Shown: positions 26,480 through 39,675 of the stretch, piece after piece
Numbering within the stretch: position 1 is the first letter of the stretch
Layout: each line of letters starts with the position of its first letter
Assembly (NCBI RefSeq): GCF_050948215.1
Contig: NW_027488817.1
Span: forward strand, 124,001-188,000
Direction of reading: 5' to 3'
From: Halictus rubicundus
Lineage: Eukaryota; Arthropoda; Insecta; Hymenoptera; Halictidae
DNA length: 64,000 bases
Translations under genes and position numbers: made by a program
The notes under the pieces: generated by a model
What the model saw: only the letters and a program-made list of their open reading frames with translations
Database searches by the model: none
What the model was told of the DNA's origin: nothing

Positions 26480-27271
26480 CATCCTATCCTCCATCCTATC
26501 CTATCCTCTATCCTATACTATCCTCTATCCTATCCTATCCTCTATCCTTTCCTATCCACTGTCCTATCCTATCCGCTATCCTATCCTATCCCCTATCCTG
26601 TCCTATCATTTATCATTTATCCTCTATCGTATCCTACCATCTATCCTATCCTATCCTCTAACCCATCCTATCCGCTATCGTATCCCATCCTCTATCCTAT
26701 CCTATCCTCTATCATATCCTATCCTCTATCCTATCCTGTCCTCTATCTCATCCTATCCTCTATTCCATCCTATCCTCTATTCCATCCTATCCTCCATCCT
26801 ATCCTATCCTCTATCCTATCCTATCCTCCATTCTATCCTATCATTTATCATATCCTATCCTCAATCCTATCCTATCCTCTATCCCATCCTATCCTCCATC
26901 CCATCCTATCCTCCATCCTATCCTATCCTCTATCCAATCCTATCCTCTATCGTATCCTATCCTCTATCCTATTCTATCCTATATCGTATCCTATCCTCTA
27001 TCGTATCCTACCATCTATCCTATCCTATCCTCTATCCAATCCTATCCTCTATCCTATCCTATCCTCTATTCGATCCTATCCTCTATTCGATCCTATCCTC
27101 TATCCAATATTATACTCTATCCTAACCTATTCCTCTATCCTATGCTATCCTCTATCCTATTCTATCCTCTAACTTATCATATCCTCTATCCCATCCTATC
27201 CTCCATCCTATCCTATCCTCTATCCTATCCTCTATCCTATCCTATCCTCTATCTTATCCTATCCTCTATCC
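26480..27271. repeat. 792-bp higher-order unit, copy 1
   Basis: CATTTATCATTTATCC at 26607, 27399 and 28191 marks a regular 792-bp period. The unit includes CCCCTATCCTGTCC just before the marker, CCTGTCCTCTATCTC, CTATTCGATCC twice in a row, and CCAATATTATACTC. Confidence 0.85.
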
Positions 27272-28063
27272 CATCCTATCCTCCATCCTATCCTATCCTC
27301 TATCCTATACTATCCTCTATCCTATCCTATCCTCTATCCTTTCCTATCCACTGTCCTATCCTATCCGCTATCCTATCCTATCCCCTATCCTGTCCTATCA
27401 TTTATCATTTATCCTCTATCGTATCCTACCATCTATCCTATCCTATCCTCTAACCCATCCTATCCGCTATCGTATCCCATCCTCTATCCTATCCTATCCT
27501 CTATCATATCCTATCCTCTATCCTATCCTGTCCTCTATCTCATCCTATCCTCTATTCCATCCTATCCTCTATTCCATCCTATCCTCCATCCTATCCTATC
27601 CTCTATCCTATCCTATCCTCCATTCTATCCTATCATTTATCATATCCTATCCTCAATCCTATCCTATCCTCTATCCCATCCTATCCTCCATCCCATCCTA
27701 TCCTCCATCCTATCCTATCCTCTATCCAATCCTATCCTCTATCGTATCCTATCCTCTATCCTATTCTATCCTATATCGTATCCTATCCTCTATCGTATCC
27801 TACCATCTATCCTATCCTATCCTCTATCCAATCCTATCCTCTATCCTATCCTATCCTCTATTCGATCCTATCCTCTATTCGATCCTATCCTCTATCCAAT
27901 ATTATACTCTATCCTAACCTATTCCTCTATCCTATGCTATCCTCTATCCTATTCTATCCTCTAACTTATCATATCCTCTATCCCATCCTATCCTCCATCC
28001 TATCCTATCCTCTATCCTATCCTCTATCCTATCCTATCCTCTATCTTATCCTATCCTCTATCC
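27272..28063. repeat. 792-bp higher-order unit, copy 2
   Basis: This is the tandem partner of 26480-27271 with all internal marks at +792, including the doubled CTATTCGATCC. A third, partial copy follows to about 28310. In that part CCCCTATCCTGTCC is replaced by the ordinary CTCTATCCTATCC form, so the third copy is more distant. Confidence 0.85.
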
Positions 28064-28697
28064 CATCCTATCCTCCATCCTATCCTATCCTCTATCCTAT
28101 ACTATCCTCTATCCTATCCTATCCTCTATCCTTTCCTATCCACTGTCCTATCTTATCCGCTATCCTATCCTATCCTCTATCCTATCCTATCATTTATCAT
28201 TTATCCTCTATCGTATCCTACCATCTATCCTATCCTATCCTTTAACCCATCCTATCCGCTATCGTATCCCATCCTCTATCCTATCCTATCCTCTATCATA
28301 TCCTATCCTCTATCCTATCCTATCCTCTATCTCATCCTATCCTCTATTCCATCCTATCCTCTATTCCATCCTATCCTCCATCCTATCCTATCCTCCATCC
28401 TATCCTATCCTCTATCCTATCCTATCCTCCATTCTATCCTATCATTTATCCTATCCGATCTTCTATCCTATCCTATCCTCCATCCTATCCTATCCTCTAT
28501 CCTATCCTATCCTCTATCCTTTCCTATCCACTGTCCTATCCTATCCGCTATCCTATCCTATCCTCTATCCTATCCTATCTTTTATCATTTATCCTCTATC
28601 GTATCCTACCATCTATCCTATCCTATCCTCTAACCCATCCTATCCGCTATCGTATCCCATCCTCTATCCTATCCTATCCTCTATCATATCCTATCCT

Positions 28698-30704
28698 CAA
28701 TCCTATCCTATCCTCTATCCCATCCTATCCTCCATCCTCATACTATCCTCCATCCTATCCTATCCTCTATCCAATCCTATCCTCTATTGTATCCTATCCT
28801 TTATCCTATCCTATCCTCTATCCTATTCTATCCTATATCGTATCCTATCCTCTATCGTATCCTACCATCTATCCTATCCTATCCTCTATCCTATCCTGTC
28901 CTCTATCTCATCCTATCCTCTATTCCATCCTATCCTCTATTCCATCCTATCCTCCATCCTATCCTATCCTCTATCCTATCCTATCCTCCATTCTATCCTA
29001 TCATTTATCATATCCTATCCTCAATCCTATCCTATCCTCTATCCCATCCTATCCTCCATCCTATCCTATCCTCTATCCAATCCTATCCTCTATCGTATCC
29101 TATCCTCTATCCTATTCTATCCTATATCGTATCCTATCCTCTATCGTATCCTACCATCTATCCTATCCTATCCTCTATCCAATCCTATCCTCTATCCTAT
29201 CCTATCCTCTATTCGATCCTATCCTCTATCCAATATTATACTCTATCCTAACCTATTCCTCTATCCTACGCTATCCTCTATCCTATTCTATCCTCTAACT
29301 TATCATATCCTCTATCCCATCCTATCCTCCATCCTATCCTATCCTCTATCCTATCCTCTATCCTATCCTATCCTCTATCTTATCCTATCCTCTATCCCAT
29401 CCTATCCTCCATCCTATCCTATCCTCTATCCTATACTATCCTCTATCCTATCCTATCCTCTATCCTTTCCTATCCACTGTCCTATCTTATCCGCTATCCT
29501 ATCCTATCCTCTATCCTATCCTATCATTTATCATTTATCCTCTATCGTATCCTACCATCTATCCTATCCTATCCTCTATCATATCCTATCCTCAATCCTA
29601 TCCTATCCTCTATCCCATCCTATCCTCCATCCTCATACTATCCTCCATCCTATCCTATCCTCTATCCAATCCTATCCTCTATTGTATCCTATCCTTTATC
29701 CTATCCTATCCTCTATCCTATTCTATCCTATATCGTATCCTATCCTCTATCGTATCCTACCATCTATCCTATCCTATCGTCTATCCCATCCTATCCTCTA
29801 TCCCATCCTATCCTCCATCCCATCCTATCCTCCATCCTATCCTATCCTCTATCCAATCCTATCCTCTATCGTATCCTATCGTTTATCCTATCCTATCCTC
29901 TATCCCATCCTGTCCGCTATCGTATCCCATCCTCTATCCTATCCTATCCTATCCTCTATCATATCCTATCCTCTATCCTATCCTATCCTCTATTCGATCC
30001 TATCCTCTATCCAATATTATACTCTATCCTAACCTATTCCTCTATCCTATGCTATCCTCTATCCTATTCTATCCTCTAACTTATCGTATCCTCTATCCCA
30101 TCCTATCCTCTATCCTATCCTATCCTCTATCCTATGCTATCCTCTATCCAATCCTATACTATATCCTATCTTATTCCTCTATCCCATCCTATCCTCCATC
30201 CTATCCTATCCTCTATCCTATACTATCCTCTATCCTATCCTATCCTCTATCCTTTCCTATCCACTGTCCTATCCTATCCGCTATCCTATCCTATCCTCTA
30301 TCCTATCCTATCATTTATCATTTATCCTCTATCGTATCCTACCATCTATCCTATCCTATCCTTTAACCCATCCTATCCGCTATCGTATCCCATCCTCTAT
30401 CCTATCCTATCCTCTATCATATCCTATCCTCTATCCTATCCTATCCTCTATCATATCCTATCCTCTATCCTTTCCTATCCACTGTCCTATCCTATCCGCT
30501 ATCCTATCCTATCCTCTATCCTATCCTATCATTTATCATTTATCCTCTATCGTATCCTACCATATATCCTATCCTATCCTCTATCCCATCCTGTCCGCTA
30601 TCGTATCCCATCCTCTATCCTATCCTATCCTATCCTCTATCATATCCTATCCTCTATCCTATCCTATCCTCTATCTCATCGTATCCTCTATTCCATCCTA
30701 CCCT
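28698..30704. repeat. 2,007-bp tandem duplication, copy 1
   Basis: From the CTCAATCC monomer near 28698, every rare variant recurs at +2,007: CCTCATAC at 28736 and 30743, the TTGTATCC stretch at 28787 and 30794, then 29682 and 31689. The unit contains two further TTGTATCC cassettes and a CATTTATCATTTATCC pair. Its right end is the shared edge with copy 2. Confidence 0.9.
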
Positions 30705-32711
30705 CAATCCTATCCTATCCTCTATCCCATCCTATCCTCCATCCTCATACTATCCTCCATCCTATCCTATCCTCTATCCAATCCTATCCTCTATTGTATC
30801 CTATCCTTTATCCTATCCTATCCTCTATCCTATTCTATCCTATATCGTATCCTATCCTCTATCGTATCCTACCATCTATCCTATCCTATCCTCTATCCTA
30901 TCCTGTCCTCTATCTCATCCTATCCTCTATTCCATCCTATCCTCTATTCCATCCTATCCTCCATCCTATCCTATCCTCTATCCTATCCTATCCTCCATTC
31001 TATCCTATCATTTATCATATCCTATCCTCAATCCTATCCTATCCTCTATCCCATCCTATCCTCCATCCTATCCTATCCTCTATCCAATCCTATCCTCTAT
31101 CGTATCCTATCCTCTATCCTATTCTATCCTATATCGTATCCTATCCTCTATCGTATCCTACCATCTATCCTATCCTATCCTCTATCCAATCCTATCCTCT
31201 ATCCTATCCTATCCTCTATTCGATCCTATCCTCTATCCAATATTATACTCTATCCTAACCTATTCCTCTATCCTACGCTATCCTCTATCCTATTCTATCC
31301 TCTAACTTATCATATCCTCTATCCCATCCTATCCTCCATCCTATCCTATCCTCTATCCTATCCTCTATCCTATCCTATCCTCTATCTTATCCTATCCTCT
31401 ATCCCATCCTATCCTCCATCCTATCCTATCCTCTATCCTATACTATCCTCTATCCTATCCTATCCTCTATCCTTTCCTATCCACTGTCCTATCTTATCCG
31501 CTATCCTATCCTATCCTCTATCCTATCCTATCATTTATCATTTATCCTCTATCGTATCCTACCATCTATCCTATCCTATCCTCTATCATATCCTATCCTC
31601 AATCCTATCCTATCCTCTATCCCATCCTATCCTCCATCCTCATACTATCCTCCATCCTATCCTATCCTCTATCCAATCCTATCCTCTATTGTATCCTATC
31701 CTTTATCCTATCCTATCCTCTATCCTATTCTATCCTATATCGTATCCTATCCTCTATCGTATCCTACCATCTATCCTATCCTATCGTCTATCCCATCCTA
31801 TCCTCTATCCCATCCTATCCTCCATCCCATCCTATCCTCCATCCTATCCTATCCTCTATCCAATCCTATCCTCTATCGTATCCTATCGTTTATCCTATCC
31901 TATCCTCTATCCCATCCTGTCCGCTATCGTATCCCATCCTCTATCCTATCCTATCCTATCCTCTATCATATCCTATCCTCTATCCTATCCTATCCTCTAT
32001 TCGATCCTATCCTCTATCCAATATTATACTCTATCCTAACCTATTCCTCTATCCTATGCTATCCTCTATCCTATTCTATCCTCTAACTTATCGTATCCTC
32101 TATCCCATCCTATCCTCTATCCTATCCTATCCTCTATCCTATGCTATCCTCTATCCAATCCTATACTCTATCCTATCTTATTCCTCTATCCCATCCTATC
32201 CTCCATCCTATCCTATCCTCTATCCTATACTATCCTCTATCCTATCCTATCCTCTATCCTTTCGTATCCACTGTCCTATCCTATCCGCTATCCTATCCTA
32301 TCCTCTATCCTATCCTATCATTTATCATTTATCCTCTATCGTATCCTACCATCTATCCTATCCTATCCTTTAACCCATCCTATCCGCTATCGTATCCCAT
32401 CCTCTATCCTATCCTATCCTCTATCATATCCTATCCTCTATCCTATCCTATCCTCTATCATATCCTATCCTCTATCCTTTCCTATCCACTGTCCTATCCT
32501 ATCCGCTATCCTATCCTATCCTCTATCCTATCCTATCATTTATCATTTATCCTCTATCGTATCCTACCATATATCCTATCCTATCCTCTATCCCATCCTG
32601 TCCGCTATCGTATCCCATCCTCTATCCTATCCTATCCTATCCTCTATCATATCCTATCCTCTATCCTATCCTATCCTCTATCTCATCGTATCCTCTATTC
32701 CATCCTACCCT
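30705..32711. repeat. 2,007-bp tandem duplication, copy 2
   Basis: This is a nearly identical partner of 28698-30704. I noticed only isolated substitutions, for example ACTATATCC near 30161 against ACTCTATCC near 32168, and TTTCCTATCC near 30258 against TTTCGTATCC near 32265. Immediately left of the junction the sequence reads CATCCTACCCTC and then switches to AATCC. At the matching site in copy 2 (about 32705) it continues as CATCCTACCCTCTATTCC, so the unit edge can be placed within a few bases. Confidence 0.9.
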
Positions 32712-33874
32712 CTATTCCATCCTATCCTCCATCCTATCCTATCCTCCATCCTATCCTATCCTCCATCCTATCCTATCCTCTATCCTATACTAGCCTCTAT
32801 CCTATCCTATCGTCTATCCTTTCCTACCCTCTATACTCTCCTCTATCGTATCCTATTATCTATCGTACCCTACCATCTATCCAATCCTATCCTCTATCCT
32901 ATCCCATCCTCTATCGTATCCTATCCTCTATCCAATCCTATCCTCTATCCTATCCTATCCTCTATCCTATCCCATCCTCTATCGTATCCTCTCCTCTATC
33001 CTATCCTATTCCTCTATCTTATGCTATCCTGTATCTCATCCTACCCTCTATCCTATCCTATCTTCTATCTTATCATATACTCTTCCCCATCCTATCCTCC
33101 ATCCTATCCTATCCTCTATCGTATACTATCCTCTATCCTATCCTATCCTCTACCGTATCCTACCATCTATCCTGTCCTATCTTCTATCACATCCTATCCT
33201 CTGTCCTTTCCTATCCTCCATCCTATCCTATCCTCTATCCAATCCTATCCTCTATTGTATCCTATCCTTTATCCTATCCTATCCTCTATCCTATTCTATC
33301 CTACATCGTATCCTATCCTCTATCGTATCCTACCATCTATCCTATCCTATCCTCTATCCCATCCTATCCTCTATCCTATCCTATCCTCTATCCAATATTA
33401 TACTCTATCCTAACCTATTCCTCTATCCTATGCTATCCTCTATCCTATTCTATCCTCTAACTTATCGTATCCTCTATCCCATCCTTTCCTCTATCCTATC
33501 CTATCCTCTATCCTATCCTATCCTCTATCCTATCCTCTATCCAATCCTATACTCTATCCTATCGTATTCCTCTATCCCATCCTATCCTCCATCCTATCCT
33601 ATCCTCTATCGTATACTATCCTCTATCCTATCATATCCTCTATCCTTTCCTATCCACTGTCCTATCCTATCCGCTATCCTATCCTATCCTCTATCCTATC
33701 CTATCATTTATCATTTATCCTCTATCGTATCCTACCATCTATCCTATCCTATCCTTTAACCCATCCTATCCGCTATCGTATCCCATCCTCTATCCTATCC
33801 TATCCTCTATCATATCCTATCCTCTATCATATCCTATCCTCTATCCTATCCTATCCTCTATCTCATCCTATCCT
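32712..33874. repeat. 1,163-bp unit, copy 1 (TACTAGCC cassette)
   Basis: TACTAGCC (32788), TACTCTCCTC (32834 region), CTTATGCTATCCTGTATCTC (33018 region) and TCTTCCCCATCC recur at +1,163. One additional CTCCATCC monomer (17 bp) at the left makes the spacing 1,180 there. The unit also matches 24600-25620 at a spacing of 8,120. Confidence 0.85.
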
Positions 33875-34270
33875 CTATTCCATCCTACCCTCTATTCTAT
33901 CCTATCCTCCATCCTATCCTATCCTCCATCCTATCCTATCCTCTATCCTATACTAGCCTCTATCCTATCCTATCGTCTATCCTTTCCTACCCTCTATACT
34001 CTCCTCTATCGTATCCTATTATCTATCGTACCCTACCATCTATCCAATCCTATCCTCTATCCTATCCCATCCTCTATCGTATCCTATCCTCTATCCAATC
34101 CTATCCTCTATCCTATCCTATCCTCTATCCTATCCCATCCTCTATCGTATCCTCTCCTCTATCCTATCCTATTCCTCTATCTTATGCTATCCTGTATCTC
34201 ATCCTACCCTCTATCCTATCCTATCTTCTATCTTATCATATACTCTTCCCCATCCTATCCTCCATCCTAT
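33875..34270. repeat. 1,163-bp unit, copy 2 (partial)
   Basis: Contains TACTAGCC (33951), the TACTCTCCTC stretch (about 33994) and CTTATGCTATCCTGTATCTC (about 34181). Matching stops at about 34270, where CTATTCCTCTATCCTATGC starts the 222-bp repeat. The copy is therefore truncated at its right side. Confidence 0.83.
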
Positions 34271-34280
34271 CCTATTCCTC

Positions 34281-34502
34281 TATCCTATGCTATCCTCTAT
34301 CCTATCCTATCCTCTATCCTATCCTATCCACTATCCTATCCTATCCGCTATCCTATCCTATCATTTATCCTATCCTATCCTCTATCGTATCCTACCATCT
34401 ATCCTATCCTATCCTCTATCCCATCCTATCCTCTATCGTATCCTATCCTCTATCCTATCCTATCCTCTATCCAATCCTATACTCTATCCTATCCTATTCC
34501 TC
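34281..34502. repeat. 222-bp tandem repeat, copy 1
   Basis: TATCCTATGCTATCC (34281), CCACTATCC (34328) and CATTTATCCTATCC (34362) recur at 34503, 34550 and 34584, a 222-bp period. It resembles the CCACTGTCC and CATTTATC block of domain B, but with ACTATCC in place of ACTGTCC and a single CATTTATC. Confidence 0.85.
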
Positions 34503-34622
34503 TATCCTATGCTATCCTCTATCCTATCCTATCCTCTATCCTATCCTATCCACTATCCTATCCTATCCGCTATCCTATCCTATCATTTATCCTATCCTAT
34601 CCTCTATCGCATCCTGCCATCT
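34503..34622. repeat. 222-bp tandem repeat, copy 2 (partial)
   Basis: Matches copy 1 up to about 34610, then diverges into CTCTATCGCATCCTGCC and TATCCGATACTATTC. The latter variant returns near 35925 close to the end of domain B. Confidence 0.8.
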
Positions 34623-34724
34623 ATCCGATACTATTCTCTATCCTATCCTATCCGCTGTCCAATCCTATCCTCTATCCTATTCTAGCCTCTATCCTATCCT
34701 ATCCTCTATCCCATCCTATCCGCT

Positions 34725-36430
34725 ATTGTATCCCATCCTGTATCCTATCCTATCCTCTATCATATCCTATCCTCTATCCTATCCTATCCTCTATCTCATC
34801 CTATCCTCTATTCCATCCTATCCTCTATTCCATCCTATCCTCCATAGTATCCTATCCTCTATCCCATTCTATCCTCTATCCTATCCTATCCTCTATCCTA
34901 TCCTCTACCGTATCCTACCATCTATCCTATCCTATCCTCTATCCCATCTTATCCTCTATCCTATCCTATACTCTATTCGATCCTATCCTCTATCCAATCC
35001 TATACTCTATCCTATCCTATTCCTCTATCCTATGCTATCCTCTATCCCATTCTATCCTCTAAGTTATCGTATCCTCTATACCATCCTATCCTCCATCCTA
35101 TCCTATCCTCTTTCCTATCCTATCCTCTATCTTATCCTATCCTCTATCCCATCCTATCCTCCATCCTATCTTTTCCTCTATAGTATACTATCTTCTATCG
35201 TATCCCATCCTCTATCCTATCCTACCATCTATCCTATCCTATCCTCTATCCTATCCTATCCTCTATCCTATCCCATCCTCTATCCTATCCTATCCTATCC
35301 TCTATCCAATCCTATCCTCTATCCTATCCTATCCTCTATCCTATCCCATTCTCTATCCTATCCTATCCTCTATCCCATGCTATCCTCCATCTTATCCTAT
35401 CCTCTATCCTATACTATCCTCTATCCTATCCTATCCTCTACCGTATCCTACCATCTATCCTGTCCTATATTCTATCACATCCTATCCTCTGTCCTTTCCT
35501 ATCCTCTATCTAATCCTATCCTCCATCCTATCCTATCCTCTATCGTATCCTGTCCTCTATCTCATCCTATCCTCTATTCCATCCTATCCTCCATCCTATC
35601 CTATCCTCTATCCTATTCTACCCTCTATCCATTCCTATCGTCTATCCTATCCTATCCTATATCCTATCCTATCCTCTATCCTATCCTATCCTCTATCGTA
35701 TTCTATCCTCTATCTTATCCTATCCTCTATCCCATCCTATCCTCCATCCTATCCTATCCTCTATCGTATCCTATCCTGTATCCTATCCTATCCTCTATCC
35801 CATCCTAACCTCCATCCTATCCTCCATCCTATCCTCCATCCTATCCTATCCTCTATCGTATCCTATCCTGTATCCTATCCTATCCTCTATCATATCCTAC
35901 CCTCTATAGCATCCTACCATATATCCGATACTATTCTCTCTCCTATCCTATCCGCTGTCCAATCCTATCCTCTATCCTATCCTATCCTCTATCATATCCT
36001 ATCTTCTATCCTATCCTATCCTCTATCTCATCCTATCCTCTATCCTATCCTATCCTCTATCATATCCTATCCTCTATCCTATCCTATCCTCTATCTCATC
36101 CTATCCTCTATTCCATCCTATCCTCCATCCTATCCTATCCTCTATCCTATTCTACCCTCTATCCAATCCTATCCTCTATCCTATCCTATCCTATATCCTG
36201 TCCTATCCTCTATCCTATCCCATCCTCTATCCTATCCTATCCTCTATCATACCCTATCCTCTATCCTATCCTATCCTCTATCTCATCCTATCCTCTATCC
36301 TATCCTATCCTCTATCATATCCTATCCTCTATCCTATCCTATCCTCTATCTCATCCTATACTCTATTCCATCCTATCCTCCATCCTATCCTATCCTGCAT
36401 CCTATACTATCCTCTATCCTATCCTCTCAT
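34725..36430. repeat. End of domain B and entry to domain C
   Basis: Mixed monomers. Domain B variants TAACC and CTACC, and the TATCCGATACTATTC stretch near 35925, become rare. CTATCTCATCC and CTATCATATCC monomers become dominant from about 35990. The first CTCATCTAACATTT is at about 36428. CTCCATCCTATCC is repeated three times in a row near 35811. No gene or non-satellite sequence is seen. Confidence 0.7.
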
Positions 36431-36636
36431 CTAACATTTCCTATCCTCTATCCCAACCTATCCTCCATCCTCTCCTATCCTCTATCCTATCCTATCCTCT
36501 ATCTTATCCTATCCTCTATCCCATCCTATCCTCCATCCTATCCTGTCCTCTATCCTATACAATCCTCCATCCTATACTATCCTCTATCCTATCCTCTCAT
36601 CTAACATTTAGTATCCTCTATCCCAACCTATCCTCC

Positions 36637-37946
36637 ATTCTCTCCTATCCTCTATCCTATCCTATCCTCTATCTTATCCTATCCTCTATCATATCCTATC
36701 CTCTATCCTATCCTATCCTCTATCTCATCCTATCCTCTATCCTATCCTATCCTCTATCCTATCCCATCCTCTATCCTATCCTATCCTCTATCTCATCCTA
36801 TCCTCTATTCCATCCTATCCTCCATCCTATCCTATCCTCTATCCTATTCTACCCTCTATCCAATCCTATCATCTATCCCATCCTATCCTCCAACCTATCC
36901 GGTCCTCTATCCTATACAATCCTCTATCCTATCGTATCCTCTATCGTATCCTACCATTTATCCTATCCTATCCTCTATCCCATCCCATCCTCTATCCCAT
37001 CCTATCCTCCATCCTATCCTATCCTCCATCCTATACTATCCTCTATCCTATCCTCTCATCTAACATTTAGTATCCTCTATCCCAACCTATCCTCCATCCT
37101 CTCCTATCCTCTATCCTATCCTATCCTCTATCTTATCCTATCCTCTATCATATCCTATCCTCTATCCTATCCTATTCTCTATCTCATCCTATCCTCTATC
37201 CTATCCTATCCTCTATCCTATCCCATCCTCTATCCTATCCTATCCTCTATCCTATCCTATCCTCTATCTCATCCTATCCTCTATCCTATCAAATCCTCTA
37301 TCATATCCTATCCTCTATCCTATCCTATCCTCTATCTCATCCTATCCTCTATTCCATCCTATCCTCTATCCCATCCTATCCTCCATCCTATCCTGTCCTC
37401 TATCCTATACAATCCTCTATCTCATCCTATCCTCTATTCCATCCTATCCTCCATCCTATCCTATCCTCTATCCTATTCTACACTCTATCCAATCCTATCC
37501 TCTATCCTATCCTATCCTATATACTATCCTATCCTCTATCCTATCCCATCCTCTATCCTATCCTATCCTCTATCATATCCTATCCTCTATCCTATCCTAT
37601 CCTCTATCTCATCCTATCCTCTATCCTATCCTATCCTATATCATATCCTATCCTCTATCCTATCGTATCCTCTATCTCATCCTATCCTCTATTCCATCCA
37701 TATCCTCCATCCTATCCTATCCTCTATCCTATTATACCCTCTATCCAATCCTATCCTCTATCCTATCCTATCCTATATCCTGTCCTATCCTCTATCCTAT
37801 CCCATCCTCTATCCTATCCTATCCTCTATCATACCCTATCCTCTATCCTATCCTATCCTCTATCATATCCTATCCTCTATCCTATCCTATCCTCTATCTC
37901 ATCCTATCCTCTATTCCATCCTATCCTCCATCCTACCCTATCCTCT
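36637..37946. repeat. 1,713-bp-spaced duplication, copy 1
   Basis: CCGGTCC (36899), CTCATCTAACATTTAG (37055), CCTGTCC (37391) and CATCCATATCC (about 37696) recur at +1,713. CATCCATATCC is an off-register monomer and therefore a strong marker. Differences exist, for example CCAACC against CCATCC before CCGGTCC. Confidence 0.83.
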
Positions 37947-38349
37947 ATCCTATTCTACCCTCTATCCAATCCTATCCTCTATCCTATCCTATCCTATATT
38001 CCATCCTATCCTCCATCCTATCCTATCCTCTATCCTATTCTACCCTCTATCCAATCCTATCCTCTATCCTATCCTATCCTATATCCTATCCTATCCTCTA
38101 TCCTATCCCATCCTCTATCCTATCCTATCCTCTATCATATCCTATCCTCTATCCTATCCTATCCTCTATCTCATCCTATCCTCTATCATATCCTATCATC
38201 TAACCTATCCTCTATCATATCCTATCCTCTATCCTATCCTATCGTCTATCTTGTCGTATCCTCTATCCCTTCCTATCCTCCATCCTATCCTATCCTCTAT
38301 GCTATTCTATCCTTTATCCTATCCTATACTCTACCGTATTCTACCATCT

Positions 38350-39659
38350 ATCCTCTCCTATCCTCTATCCTATCCTATCCTCTATCTTATCCTATCCTCT
38401 ATCATATCCTATCCTCTATCCTATCCTATCCTCTATCTCATCCTATCCTCTATCCTATCCTATCCTCTATCCTATCCCATCCTCTATCCTATCCTATCCT
38501 CTATCTCATCCTATCCTCTATTCCATCCTATCCTCCATCCTATCCTATCCTCTATCCTATTCTACCCTCTATCCAATCCTATCCTCTATCCCATCCTATC
38601 ATCCATCCTATCCGGTCCTCTATCCTATACAATCCTCTATCCTATCGTATCCTCTATCGTATCCTACCATTTATCCTATCCTATCCTCTATCCCATCCCA
38701 TCCTCTATCCCATCCTATCCTCCATCCTATCCTATCCTCCATCCTATACTATCCTCTATCCTATCCTCTCATCTAACATTTAGTATCCTCTATCCCAACC
38801 TATCCTCCATCCTCTCCTATCCTCTATCCTATCCTATCCTCTATCTTATCCTATCCTCTATCATATCCTATCCTCTATCCTATCCTATTCTCTATCTCAT
38901 CCTATCCTCTATCCTATCCTATCCTCTATCCTATCCCATCCTCTATCCTATCCTATCCTCTATCCTATCCTATCCTCTATCTCATCCTATCCTCTATCCT
39001 ATCCTATCCTCTATCATATCCTATCCTCTATCCTATCCTATCCTCTATCTCATCCTATCCTCTATTCCATCCTATCCTCTATCCCATCCTATCCTCCATC
39101 CTATCCTGTCCTCTATCCTATACAATCCTCTATCTCATCCTATCCTCTATTCCATCCTATCCTCCATCCTATCCTATCCTCTATCCTATTCTACACTCTA
39201 TCCAATCCTATCCTCTATCCTATCCTATCCTATATACTATCCTATCCTCTATCCTATCCCATCCTCTATCCTATCCTATCCTCTATCATATCCTATCCTC
39301 TATCCTATCCTATCCTCTATCTCATCCTATCCTCTATCCTATCCTATCCTATATCATATCCTATCCTCTATCCTATCGTATCCTCTATCTCATCCTATCC
39401 TCTATTCCATCCATATCCTCCATCCTATCCTATCCTCTATCCTATTATACCCTCTATCCAATCCTATCCTCTATCCTATCCTATCCTATATCCTGTCCTA
39501 TCCTCTATCCTATCCCATCCTCTATCCTATCCTATCCTCTATCATACCCTATCCTCTATCCTATCCTATCCTCTATCATATCCTATCCTCTATCCTATCC
39601 TATCCTCTATCTCATCCTATCCTCTATTCCATCCTATCCTCCATCCTACCCTATCCTCC
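38350..39659. repeat. 1,713-bp-spaced duplication, copy 2
   Basis: This is the partner of 36637-37946. The TATCCGGTCC-to-CTCATCTAACATTTAG part occurs once more 1,123 bp downstream (38614 to 39737; 38770 to 39893). That makes it a local hub of duplication. Confidence 0.83.
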
Positions 39660-39675
39660 ATCCTATCCTATCCTC

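Larger units (their letters stand above)
18591..35960. repeat. Satellite domain B
   Basis: The domain is defined by recurrent CATTTATCATTTATCC followed by CTCTATCGTATCCTACC, by CTTTCCTATCCACTGTCC and TATCCGCTATCC, by TAACCCATCC, and by CCAATATTATACTC followed by CCTAACCTATTCC. The first CATTTATCATTTATCC is at about 18594; others lie at 19391, 19762, 20031, 20867, 21177, 21446, 22233, 26607, 27399 and 28191, among more. Purity against the 17-mer is lower than in A and CTCCATCC and CCCATCC monomers are abundant. The end is set where these variants disappear and CTCATCTAACATTT begins (about 36,000-36,430). Confidence 0.84.

Noticed and set aside
36426..36450. CTCATCTAACATTT as a protein-binding box or inserted element
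   Set aside because: It is a variant monomer that has spread with domain C blocks. I see no similarity to the CENP-B box or to a transposon end, and no palindrome.
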